A stretch of 64,000 nucleotides of DNA from Actinomadura xylanilytica (GTDB lineage Bacteria; Actinomycetota; Actinomycetes; Streptosporangiales; Streptosporangiaceae): NCBI RefSeq assembly GCF_030283145.1, contig NZ_JASNWE010000002.1, forward strand, positions 186,001-250,000, read 5' to 3'. Of the stretch, positions 34,039-41,131 are shown in pieces. Position 1 is the first letter of the stretch, and each line of letters opens with the position of its first letter. The position numbers and the translations under genes are program-made. The notes below the pieces were generated by a model. That model was not told the origin of the DNA and did no database searches. It saw only the letters and a program-made list of their open reading frames with translations.

Positions 34039-35310
34039 CTAGCTGGCACCGCCGGTGAACGCCTTGACCGCTCCGGTGGTGTCGATCAGGTCGCCGTCGG
34101 CGCGCCATAGCCCGCGGAAGGTGATCAGGTCACGGTCGAACGCGTACTCGTCGGAGCGCTCGAATCGCAGCGTCCGCACCTGCCGGACCCAGTAGCGGGA
34201 CATGTCGCCGAACAGCACGGACTTGGCGCCGGTGCCGACCGCGGGGACGTTCGGGTCGACGTACACGGGCCGGCCGAGCAGCGTCCCCACGGCGCCGGAG
34301 CCCGGCGGCGGGGTGATGTCGAACAGGAATCCACCGGTCCCGGCGGACGCTCCCGAGTCGTCGCGCAGCTTGCGGACCACACCGAGGGTGCTGTTCCTCA
34401 TGACCCACGCGGCGGCCCGCGACCGAGCGTACGGCTCGGCGACCGAGTGGTACAGGTCGATCAGGTCTTCGGCCGTGAACGCCCCGCCGGCCCCGGTCGC
34501 GCCGGTCTTGCCCGCGGATGCCGCGCCGACGAGCCCGTTGGGCTTGCCGGTCCCGTTGCCTGCCATGAAGTCGGCACCGGCGCCGTTCCCGATCGCCTGG
34601 CCGGCCTCTCTGGCGAGGTAGCCGAGCAGGTCGAACGTAGAGTCGTTGGCCAGCTCGTAGGACACCTGCACCATGAAGCCGTACTTGTAGGCGTCCAGGG
34701 TGGTGCTCGCGAAGGTGGGATCGCTCTCGCCGATCTGGGCCCCCTCGGCGACGATGGCCGCGGTGCTCATGGCGGTGGTCTTGGGGACCTTGAGCGCCTC
34801 GCCGGTGTCGGTGCTGATGAGCGTGGCACCGGCCGCCAGGACTGCCGAGCTGTCCACCAGGTGCTCGACGAGCTGGTGATAGAAGGTGGTGCCCTGCAAC
34901 CCGCCCCCGGACGAGGTGAGCAGGTCCCGCCGCTCGATGCCGGGCTGGTATCCGGACCGCGGCGACTCCCACGTGACTTCGATCGGGGCGCGCGAGTTGC
35001 TGTTGATCCGGTGCCGGAACTCGTCGGCGAGCATGGACTCGACCACGCCCGGGACGCCCCGGACGACCGGCTGCCCCTTGATCGCGGCGAACGTCGCTTC
35101 GGACTCGCGGTCGCGTTCCTCGCGCGCCATCTCCCGCTCGAGCCGCTCGTCGAGCGCGTCCAGGTCAGCGTTCGCGCGCAGGTATGCGGCGTCTTCCTCG
35201 GTGCTCAGGTTCCGCTTCTCGCGGTCCGCCCGATCCAAGATGGCCTTGGCGATCTCCCAAGTCCGCTTGCGCTGCTCCTGGAGTCGCAGGATCTGAGGCG
35301 AGTACTGCAT
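34039..35310 (-). CDS. HK97-family phage major capsid protein
   Basis: A 423-residue protein. Residues about 5-80 are a charged coiled coil (LDALDERLEREMAREERDRE), like the delta/scaffold domain that is cut off during maturation in HK97-type phages. The rest shows the family pattern: LVEHLVDSSAVLAAGATLIS, then VQVSYELANDSTFDLLGYLA with AGADFMAGNGTGKPNGLVGA, and a C-terminal VLFGDMSRYWVRQVRTLRFE with AFDRDLITFRGLWRADGDL. Full length, no visible damage, own GGGAG site. No prohead protease, portal or terminase gene lies beside it, which is unusual. It is the last gene of the leftward operon. Confidence 0.93.
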   Translation of the reverse strand: MQYSPQILRLQEQRKRTWEIAKAILDRADREKRNLSTEEDAAYLRANADLDALDERLEREMAREERDRESEATFAAIKGQPVVRGVPGVVESMLADEFRHRINSNSRAPIEVTWESPRSGYQPGIERRDLLTSSGGGLQGTTFYHQLVEHLVDSSAVLAAGATLISTDTGEALKVPKTTAMSTAAIVAEGAQIGESDPTFASTTLDAYKYGFMVQVSYELANDSTFDLLGYLAREAGQAIGNGAGADFMAGNGTGKPNGLVGAASAGKTGATGAGGAFTAEDLIDLYHSVAEPYARSRAAAWVMRNSTLGVVRKLRDDSGASAGTGGFLFDITPPPGSGAVGTLLGRPVYVDPNVPAVGTGAKSVLFGDMSRYWVRQVRTLRFERSDEYAFDRDLITFRGLWRADGDLIDTTGAVKAFTGGAS

Positions 35311-35401
35311 GGTGTCTCCCGAACGCGGGCACGGGCGCTCTGTGACGCCGTGCGATGCCGTACGGGAGTCCTCCGGCGGACCAGGTCCCTCGCCCCTGCG
35401 G

Positions 35402-35476
35402 CCGGTGCGTGTCGCGCTGCCGGCGGTCCGCTGCGTCTCCTCGTGCCGCGCGTCCCGGTGCGTGTCGCGCTGCCGG
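35402..35476. repeat. Pair of 22-bp direct repeats upstream of the capsid gene
   Basis: The 22-base unit starting CCGGTGCGTGTCGCGCTG occurs at 35402-35423 and 35455-35476, 53 bases apart, in the ~200-base gap between the 85-residue gene and the capsid start. Possible regulator or processing site for late expression of the capsid. Confidence 0.7.
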
Positions 35477-35514
35477 TCCGCGCCGCCCCGTGCGGGGCAA
35501 CACCAGCGTAGCGG

Positions 35515-35772
35515 CTACACCGGTTCGCCCGGTAGTTCGACGAACACCGGCCGCGCGTCCATCAGCACGTCGTCAATGGCAAGTGCCAGCGCGCGACGCT
35601 CGTCCCGATGCTCGGCGAGCACGATCGCGTGTGCGGTCCATACGCGCGCGCGGCCCGGGTCACCGGCCGCCTCACAGACTGCGATCTCCCGGCCGAGCAC
35701 AGCGAACCCCGCGCGGATCTCGGCGTCCGTCCATTCGTTCATCGGCCGGTTGAACACGTTGTCGTCTCTCAC
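35515..35772 (-). CDS. Hypothetical element protein, 85 aa
   Basis: A soluble helical protein (MNEWTDAEIRAGFAVLGREI, then ARVWTAHAIVLAEHRDERRA). Starts ATG 35770-35772. It lies between the DUF3631 gene and the capsid gene in the leftward operon. No recognised domain. Its size and place could suit a capsid-size or head-assembly factor, but that is speculation. Confidence 0.65.
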   Translation of the reverse strand: MRDDNVFNRPMNEWTDAEIRAGFAVLGREIAVCEAAGDPGRARVWTAHAIVLAEHRDERRALALAIDDVLMDARPVFVELPGEPV

Positions 35773-35817
35773 GGTCGGTTCTCCTGTCTGGCGAGCTTGG
35801 CCGCGGCCGGTCGCCGA

Positions 35818-37128
35818 TCACGGGGCGCACATGGGGTGGGTGGTGTCTCCCGCCGCGGCGTGTGTGGGGTCGAGCGTGGTCCCGCACACCGTGCAGCAGG
35901 GGGTATCTGGAACCTGTGGAACCACTGGAACTTGGCTGGTCAGGGGCATGGTGCCAGGTTCCGGTTCCGTTCGGCGTCCGGAACCCGGAACCTCACCCGA
36001 CCCGTTGACCTGCAAGGTTCCGTTGGTTCCGGCGGTTCCGTCCCCCTCCTGCTCGGAACGCAGGTAGCGACTCCACGCGTCGTGCAGGTGCTCTCGGCGG
36101 TAGCCCTGCAACGCCTGCCCGGACACCTTCACCTTTGTCGAGCTGATGCCGTACGGCTTGAGCATCTTGGCCAGATCCCGGGCGTTGAGCGGACGCCCGT
36201 ACCAGTCTGCCCACGGCGCTTCGTCGAGCTTGTGGAGTCCGTCGAGCAGCGTGGCGCCGTGCAGCGCGTCCGCGTCTCCGAACACCGTCCGCAGGTCGGC
36301 CAAGAGCCGCACACCGACGGTGGTGTCCTCGTCGGCCGATGCCGTCAGCACGCGGCACGCGGTCCGGGCACGGGCCGGCCAGTCACCACCCGCCAGGTCT
36401 GCGAGCGCGACGAGCGGTTCCCAGTTGTCCGCGGCCCGGTCCTCGACCGGCATCTCGGGCTCGGCATCCGTCAACTTGTCGATCTGCTCGCGCACCCACG
36501 CCGTGATCCGGTCCCGAAGGTCGTGCAGCGCGGGACCATCACGCCGGGTCCGGAACGGCTGGACACGCTCACCGGGCGCCCGCCGCCGCATCCGCACCAT
36601 GACGGCCCGGTCCTCGATCGTGTCGGGCATCGAGCCGATACCAGCGAGGGCGGCCATGGCGAACGTCGGGCAGTTCTCCGGCTTGCGCGCCGCGGCGTCC
36701 CACCGGATGTAGGGCCGGCCGCGCTGGTGACCGGCGTTGATCAGCCCCCGGAGATCCTCGTGGTTGTCGGCCGCCTTCTTCCCGAACACCGTGTCGGCCT
36801 CGTCGAGCAGCAGCGTCGGGGGATCCTCGCCGATCGAACGGACCAGGGCGGCCGGCGAGATGTTCACCGTGATCAGCGGGTCATGGCACGTCGTCTCCAC
36901 GATGTCGAGCAAGCGGGACTTCCCGCACCGCTTCTCCGGCGCGGTGATCACGAGCCGCGTCGCGTGCTGCCAGGCCGGCTGGGCGTGCGTCGCAGCGATC
37001 CACAACGCGACCGCGTCGCCTGCCTCGCGCGTCGGGAGGATGACGTACCGGGCGAGCGTGTCGCGCAACTCGTCAAGCAGCAGCGCACCCGGCCCATACC
37101 CCGGCACGAAGTCGAACGGGTTGCTCAC
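35818..37128 (-). CDS. DUF3631-domain ATPase, probable replication helicase/primase part
   Basis: A 436-residue protein. Walker A-like APEKRCGKSRLL (about residues 63-74) and Walker B TLLLDEAD (about 104-111) belong to a helicase-like ATPase. IEDRAVMVRMRRRAPGERV and the following region to about 330 match DUF3631 (GVRLLADLRTVFGDADALHG, and WYGRPLNARDLAKMLKPYGI). A C-terminal CxxC...H tail may bind zinc. DUF3631 proteins replicate many actinobacterial mobile elements. GTG 37126-37128 overlaps the upstream stop (GTGA), which is why it was preferred to an earlier frame start. Confidence 0.85.
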   Translation of the reverse strand: MSNPFDFVPGYGPGALLLDELRDTLARYVILPTREAGDAVALWIAATHAQPAWQHATRLVITAPEKRCGKSRLLDIVETTCHDPLITVNISPAALVRSIGEDPPTLLLDEADTVFGKKAADNHEDLRGLINAGHQRGRPYIRWDAAARKPENCPTFAMAALAGIGSMPDTIEDRAVMVRMRRRAPGERVQPFRTRRDGPALHDLRDRITAWVREQIDKLTDAEPEMPVEDRAADNWEPLVALADLAGGDWPARARTACRVLTASADEDTTVGVRLLADLRTVFGDADALHGATLLDGLHKLDEAPWADWYGRPLNARDLAKMLKPYGISSTKVKVSGQALQGYRREHLHDAWSRYLRSEQEGDGTAGTNGTLQVNGSGEVPGSGRRTEPEPGTMPLTSQVPVVPQVPDTPCCTVCGTTLDPTHAAAGDTTHPMCAP

Positions 37129-37550
37129 GCTGCCGTCCCCCGTCCCCGCACTGGGCGCCCGGTCTCCCACTCCACCGGCCCACCGAGGTAGTCACCGGGC
37201 CGCGGCCGACCGAAGTTCTCACGGCGCCCGTCCCACCGGCGCCGCTCCAGCTCGTCATGCTTCGGCGAGGACGCCAACCCGCGCACCTTCGCCGCGAGGT
37301 CGGCCCAGGCCCGGTCCATCTCGGCGTGTGCCCGGCCGTACCCGACATCCTCACCAGCGACGAAGCCCACCCCGAAGCCCGCCGTCCACATCGCGTCCGC
37401 GATGGAACGCTCACGCTCGGGCGACTCGGCCAGCATCTCCGCAGCCACGATGTAGGGGTGACGTACGCTGGCAGCGACGTCCCGCCCGCCCGGCTGTTCG
37501 TCTTCGGGGCCGCCCTCCACCCGGGGGCGGCCCTTGTCGTTGGTCGACAT
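37125..37550 (-). CDS. Hypothetical element protein, 141 aa
   Basis: Polar protein, MSTNDKGRPRVEGGPEDEQP at the start, a helical centre with Gly-rich VGFVAGEDVGYGRAHAEMDR, and an Arg-rich end. Its ATG shares the A of the excisionase stop (TGATG) and its own stop overlaps the DUF3631 start (GTGA), so the three genes are a tightly coupled unit. Function unknown. A DNA-binding accessory of replication is possible. Confidence 0.75.
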   Translation of the reverse strand: MSTNDKGRPRVEGGPEDEQPGGRDVAASVRHPYIVAAEMLAESPERERSIADAMWTAGFGVGFVAGEDVGYGRAHAEMDRAWADLAAKVRGLASSPKHDELERRRWDGRRENFGRPRPGDYLGGPVEWETGRPVRGRGTAA

Positions 37551-37744
37551 CAGGCGGCCGTCCCGCCCTGGTCCGCGTAGCGGGTGTTCTCCCACGCGAT
37601 CACGTCCGCGAGTCGGTACCGCGCACCGCGTCCGACCTTCAGGTACCGGGGGCCGGTGCCTTTGCTGTTCCAGTCATAGACCGTCTTCAGCGGCACGTTC
37701 TCCCGCTCGGCGAGGTCCTGGGGGGTGAGGTGCTTCTCAGCCAC
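37550..37744 (-). CDS. xis: Excisionase (MerR/AlpA-like winged helix, DUF-type Xis)
   Basis: Sixty-four residues: EKHLTPQDLAERENVPLKTV then YDWNSKGTGPRYLKVGRGAR and YRLADVIAWENTR, the standard helix-turn-helix plus wing of actinobacterial excisionases. GTG 37742-37744 with GGAG 6 bases upstream. It directs the integrase toward excision. First gene of the leftward operon, divergent from the repressor. Confidence 0.9.
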   Translation of the reverse strand: MAEKHLTPQDLAERENVPLKTVYDWNSKGTGPRYLKVGRGARYRLADVIAWENTRYADQGGTAA

Positions 37745-37850
37745 AGAAGACTCCTTTGTGCTTCTCCAGCACAGATTGTGCGGGAGATCGACTCCGGTAG
37801 CTTCCCTTTGCCACTGGACTTTGTCAACTGAGCGACTAGGATGTGCGGCT
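37745..37850. promoter_or_regulatory. Divergent control region between excisionase and repressor
   Basis: 106 bases containing both promoters. On the minus strand TTGACA (complement 37822-37827) is a good -35 for the xis operon, but no clear -10 follows. The plus strand has TAGGAT (37837-37842) close to the repressor ATG. This is the expected lysogeny/excision switch. Confidence 0.5.
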
Positions 37851-38474
37851 ATGGCACAACAGACACCTACCGAAGTGATCGCAGCACAGGTCCGCGAGTT
37901 CCGGGACGCGCGGAAGATGAGCGCCCAGGCGCTTGCGGATCGATGCGCCGAACTGGGGATGCCGGATCTCAAGCGGCAAGCCATCACGAATCTGGAGAAC
38001 AGTCGGCGCGGCATGGTGACGGTCGATGAGCTGCTCGTTCTCGCCGAAGCGTTGGACGTCCCACCCGCACGGCTGTTTATCCCGCTCGACGGCCGGACCG
38101 ACCTGGCTGTGACCCCGGAGGTCACCATGTCGTCCTACCGGGCGCTGTTCTGGGTGAGCGGCGAGAACGTCCCACCGCTCCCGGCCGAGAGGCTCGAACG
38201 CTGGCGCGAGGCGGTCGGGCCGCTCGACACCTACCGCACGTTCCGGGACACCTTCCGGGCCGCGGCCAAGGCCGAGACCCGCGGCGACGTCGAGGCGTTC
38301 CGCGGCCAACTCTCGGCGCTGGCGAAGGTCATCGAATGGGGGATGCTCAACCGCAACATCACCCCGCCAGCGCTCCCGGCCGAGTGGGTCGCCACCATGC
38401 GCGACGAAGGATGGCTCGACCGCGCCGATGAGGTGCCCGTGCAGGCCGGGGACGGCAACGATGGCCAGAGTTAA
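37851..38474 (+). CDS. XRE-family repressor of the element
   Basis: A 207-residue regulator. Helix-turn-helix at residues about 10-70 (VREFRDARKMSAQALADRCA, then QAITNLENSRRGMVTVDELL). The C-terminal ~110 residues are helical (ERLERWREAVGPLDTYRTFR). Its position, divergent from xis and overlapping the integrase start by 14 bases, is that of an immunity-type repressor such as Stl of phage-inducible islands. It lacks a LexA-like protease domain, so an anti-repressor or helper-phage signal rather than RecA self-cleavage would be needed for induction (inference). Confidence 0.88.
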   Translation: MAQQTPTEVIAAQVREFRDARKMSAQALADRCAELGMPDLKRQAITNLENSRRGMVTVDELLVLAEALDVPPARLFIPLDGRTDLAVTPEVTMSSYRALFWVSGENVPPLPAERLERWREAVGPLDTYRTFRDTFRAAAKAETRGDVEAFRGQLSALAKVIEWGMLNRNITPPALPAEWVATMRDEGWLDRADEVPVQAGDGNDGQS

Positions 38475-39870
38475 GGATCTCTGGTTCTCCGAGGTCAAGG
38501 ACCCTGCCGATCCTGAGCGGAAGATCAAGGTCAAGACCAAGCGCCACCCGGACAACGGCGGCAACCGGGACGCGAAGCGCTGGCTCGCGTGCTGGTTCGG
38601 GCCGGACGGCAAGGAGAAGACCAAGGCGTTCGCGGTCAAGGAGAAGGCCAAGGCGTACGGCAGCCGGATGGAGGCCGACGTCGAGCGCGACGAGTACATC
38701 GAGCCGGACGCTGGCAGGGAACTGCTCGGTCCGTTGGCCACGAAGTGGATGCGCCTGCGGAAGATCAACGGGAGCAGCGCCGTCCGGTACGAATCGGCGA
38801 ACCGCCTCCACGTCGAGCCGACCTTCGGTGCCCGTCAGGTGAAGTCGGTACGCCCGTCTGAGGTGCTCGAATGGCTGCTCGCGCTCGGGAAGACACACGG
38901 CCCGTCTACACAGGCGATCGCCTTCCACGTCGTTCAGGGCACGTTCGACCTGGCGGTGGCGGACGGGATGCGGAAGGACAACCCGGCGCGGTCTCCGATC
39001 GTCCCGCGCGTCGAGAGCGAGCCCAAGGAGCGTCAAGCCTGGCACGTTGACCGGGTGTGGGCAGTGGTCGACGAGCACCCGGCGCCCTACCGCGCGGTGC
39101 CGATCGTGGCGGCCGGGTGCGGCCTCCGACAGGGCGAGACGTTCGGGCTCGGCGTGGACGACTTCGAGGACGGGAGGTTGCACGTCCGTCGTCAGGTCGT
39201 CCGTGTCGGGAAGCAGCTCGTCTTCAAGGCGCCCAAGGGCGGCAAGGAGCGGACGGCCCCCGTGTCTCCCGGCATCGCGCGAGCCGTCGAGGCGCACACG
39301 GAGGCGCACCCGCCGGTGACGGTCACGCTGCCGTGGATGAACGAGGACGGCGAGTTGGCCAGGGACCGCGCGGGCGCCCTCGTTCGGGTGACGGTCAAGC
39401 TGCTGTTCGTGTGGCGTGGCCAGTTGCTCGCTCCCCCTCTGCCGGAGGGAGCGCGGACACGCGCGCACCGCGGCCGGCAGTCCAGGGCGGAAGGCATGAA
39501 CCTTCAGGCTTCGACGTACAACGGGCTCGTGTGGAAGGTCGCTCTTGCTCGCGCGGAGGTCATCCCGCCGCCGACCAAGAACAAGCGGGGCGCGCTGATC
39601 TACAGCGCGGCACGCGAAGACGGGATGCACGCCCTACGGCACTGGTTCTCAACGACACTGCTCGACGCGGGGGTGTCCCTGGCCGGCGTCATGGAGTTCA
39701 TGGGGCACAGCAAGAAGGGAGCGCCGGTGACGCTGGGCGTCTACGGCCACGTCACCGAGGAGACGTACGAGGCTGCGCGAAACGCGATCGATCGGTCTCT
39801 GTTCCGCCTCCGCCCCGTCAAAGATCAGCTCTCGGACGGAACAGAGACGGAACGGGCGGCCTCGCATTGA
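38461..39870 (+). CDS. int: Tyrosine recombinase (integrase)
   Basis: A 469-residue site-specific recombinase. Arm-binding (AP2-like) N-terminus with R-KIKVKTKRHPDNGGNRDAK, a core-binding domain (about 85-190), and a catalytic domain with Arg223 (GCGLRQGE), His390-x-x-Arg393 (HALRHW), His416 (GHSKK) and nucleophile Tyr428 (GVYGHV). An insertion of ~60 residues lies between the first Arg and the HxxR box, as is common in actinobacterial integrases. ATG 38461 overlaps the repressor end. It ends 37 bases before attR, the usual place. Confidence 0.96.
   Translation: MARVKDLWFSEVKDPADPERKIKVKTKRHPDNGGNRDAKRWLACWFGPDGKEKTKAFAVKEKAKAYGSRMEADVERDEYIEPDAGRELLGPLATKWMRLRKINGSSAVRYESANRLHVEPTFGARQVKSVRPSEVLEWLLALGKTHGPSTQAIAFHVVQGTFDLAVADGMRKDNPARSPIVPRVESEPKERQAWHVDRVWAVVDEHPAPYRAVPIVAAGCGLRQGETFGLGVDDFEDGRLHVRRQVVRVGKQLVFKAPKGGKERTAPVSPGIARAVEAHTEAHPPVTVTLPWMNEDGELARDRAGALVRVTVKLLFVWRGQLLAPPLPEGARTRAHRGRQSRAEGMNLQASTYNGLVWKVALARAEVIPPPTKNKRGALIYSAAREDGMHALRHWFSTTLLDAGVSLAGVMEFMGHSKKGAPVTLGVYGHVTEETYEAARNAIDRSLFRLRPVKDQLSDGTETERAASH
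39835..39853. repeat. Right copy of the 19-bp internal repeat (candidate integrase arm site)
   Basis: Identical to 30991-31009 and encoded within the last codons of the integrase (SDGTETE). The same peptide reading occurs at the left copy, showing a shared origin. Confidence 0.75.
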
Positions 39871-39907
39871 GTCTAGGCACGGCTCCTACGCAGGTCAGAG
39901 GCCATTT

Positions 39908-39938
39908 CTACCCGAAGTACTCGATGAAGGGCACCTTC
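39908..39938. repeat. attR core (31 bp) = 3' end of the host gene
   Basis: Starts exactly at the complement of the TAG stop codon and covers KVPFIEYFG plus stop of the gene at 39908-40981. Identical to attL. Confidence 0.93.
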
Positions 39939-40981
39939 TTGTCCGGGCCGGCGGCGGTGCCGGCACTGACGATGCCGGTCGTGCCGGGGCGCCAGTCGAG
40001 GTCGCCGGCCTGGACGGCGCCGGAGCGGGCGGGGCCGCTGAGGGTCGTCCACGCCGAGCCGCTGTAGTGCATGTACTGCGTCGTGGTTCCGGTGGTGACC
40101 GGCAGCATCACCACGCCGCCCTGGCCGTCGCCCGACAGGCCGATGCCCGCGGCGTTCAGCGGGGTGCCGACGGTCGTCCAGGACGAGCCGTTCCAGTGCA
40201 GCAGCGCGTTGGTGATCTGCGCGTTCTGCCGGACCCTGGAGACGTACACGTTGGTCGGGGAATTGGCCACGATCTTGGTGAGCGTGCCCTGGTAGGCGGG
40301 CACGCCCATCGCGCCGGGGACGTCGAGGCGCTTCCAGGACGTCCCGTCGTAGTGCATCACCAGGCCGGTGACGGCGGTGCCGTCGGAGGTGGTGCCGGCC
40401 AGCCACACGTCGGACTTGGACTTGACGTCCACCGCGGTGATGCTGGACGAGGCGGGCAGCGGCACGGTGGTGTCGACCCAGGCACTGCCGTTCCAGCGCA
40501 TGATCGCGCTCAGGCCGCCGCCCGACGCGCCGACCCCGGCGACGGAGTAGGCGGTGCCGTCGGTGCCGGCCGACACCTGGGACGGCATGCCCACCAGCGG
40601 GTAGTCGGCCTGGGCCCACTTGGTGCCGTTCCAGTACAGGCCGACGGGCCCGCCGAGGTTGTAGCCGACGATCCAGGCGCGGTTGGCGCCGGCGGCGGCC
40701 ACGTCGGTCGGGGTGAACCCGACCGGGCTGCTCTGCGCGACCCAGGCCGACCCGTTCCACCGGACGATGTCGGCCGTCGGGGTGAGGAGGGAACCGCTCG
40801 CGCCGACGGCCCAGCCGGCGTTCTTGTCGGAGAAGTCGACCCTGTCGAGGCTGCCGTTGTAGCTCAGGGCCGTGCTGCCGATGTTGCGCCAGCCCGCCGC
40901 CTGGGCCGGCGCGGCGAGCGCGACCGTCCCGAGGCCGCAGGTGAGGACCATGACCGCCGCCGGCACCGCGTTCCGTCTCAA
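39908..40981 (-). CDS. Secreted repeat protein (beta-propeller-like), att-site host gene
   Basis: A 357-residue exported protein. Signal peptide RRNAVPAAVMVLTCGLGTVA with cleavage near AQAA. The mature part repeats a W-G/N-G-S/T-x-W motif (VRWNGSAWVAQS, LYWNGTKWAQAD, IMRWNGSAWVDT, MHYDGTSWKRLD, LHWNGSSWTTVG, MHYSGSAWTTLS): six blades of a propeller-like fold. TTG 40979-40981 was chosen for its GGGAG site; no ATG exists near the signal peptide. Function unknown, possibly surface binding. Its last ten codons are the integration target, and insertion rebuilt the same ending. Confidence 0.8.
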   Translation of the reverse strand: MRRNAVPAAVMVLTCGLGTVALAAPAQAAGWRNIGSTALSYNGSLDRVDFSDKNAGWAVGASGSLLTPTADIVRWNGSAWVAQSSPVGFTPTDVAAAGANRAWIVGYNLGGPVGLYWNGTKWAQADYPLVGMPSQVSAGTDGTAYSVAGVGASGGGLSAIMRWNGSAWVDTTVPLPASSSITAVDVKSKSDVWLAGTTSDGTAVTGLVMHYDGTSWKRLDVPGAMGVPAYQGTLTKIVANSPTNVYVSRVRQNAQITNALLHWNGSSWTTVGTPLNAAGIGLSGDGQGGVVMLPVTTGTTTQYMHYSGSAWTTLSGPARSGAVQAGDLDWRPGTTGIVSAGTAAGPDKKVPFIEYFG

Positions 40982-41027
40982 AGCCACTCCCAAGATCAGG
41001 TCAGGTGGGCCCAAGAGTACGGGGATG

Positions 41028-41043
41028 CTTACTCGCGAGTAAG
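41028..41043. promoter_or_regulatory. Palindromic operator upstream of the att-host gene
   Basis: CTTACTCGCGAGTAAG is a perfect 16-base palindrome about 50 bases before the TTG start. The TNACTCGCGAGTNA form is typical of TetR-family operators. No TetR gene is in the window next to it. Confidence 0.6.
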
Positions 41044-41088
41044 AGGGGCGTACCGGACGGCCAGAACAGGCCGATCCCGGACACGGGA

Positions 41089-41116
41089 ACGCCCGGGGAC
41101 CGAGGTCCCCGGGCGT
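41089..41116 (-). terminator. Strong hairpin after the enoyl-CoA hydratase gene
   Basis: ACGCCCGGGGAC (41089-41100), loop CGAG, GTCCCCGGGCGT (41105-41116): a 12-bp perfect stem 15 bases past the stop. Confidence 0.8.
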
Positions 41117-41131
41117 CTCGCGCGGTACGGG

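Larger units (their letters stand above)
30855..39938. mobile_element. Integrated satellite-like element (~9.05 kb) with integrase, excisionase, DUF3631 ATPase and HK97 capsid gene
   Basis: Bounded by a 31-bp perfect direct repeat (30855-30885 and 39908-39938). The repeat equals the last ten codons including stop of the gene at 39908-40981. Contents in order: C-x-x-C protein (+), XRE/TPR regulator (-), 85-residue protein (+), a repeat-rich non-coding stretch, then on the minus strand capsid, unknown, DUF3631 ATPase, unknown, excisionase, and on the plus strand XRE repressor and tyrosine integrase. No portal, terminase, protease or tail gene is present. A 19-base repeat near both ends (30991 and 39835) fits integrase arm sites. 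The layout resembles phage satellites and the M. tuberculosis phiRv1/phiRv2 elements. The integration is clear; the satellite life style is inferred. Confidence 0.9.
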
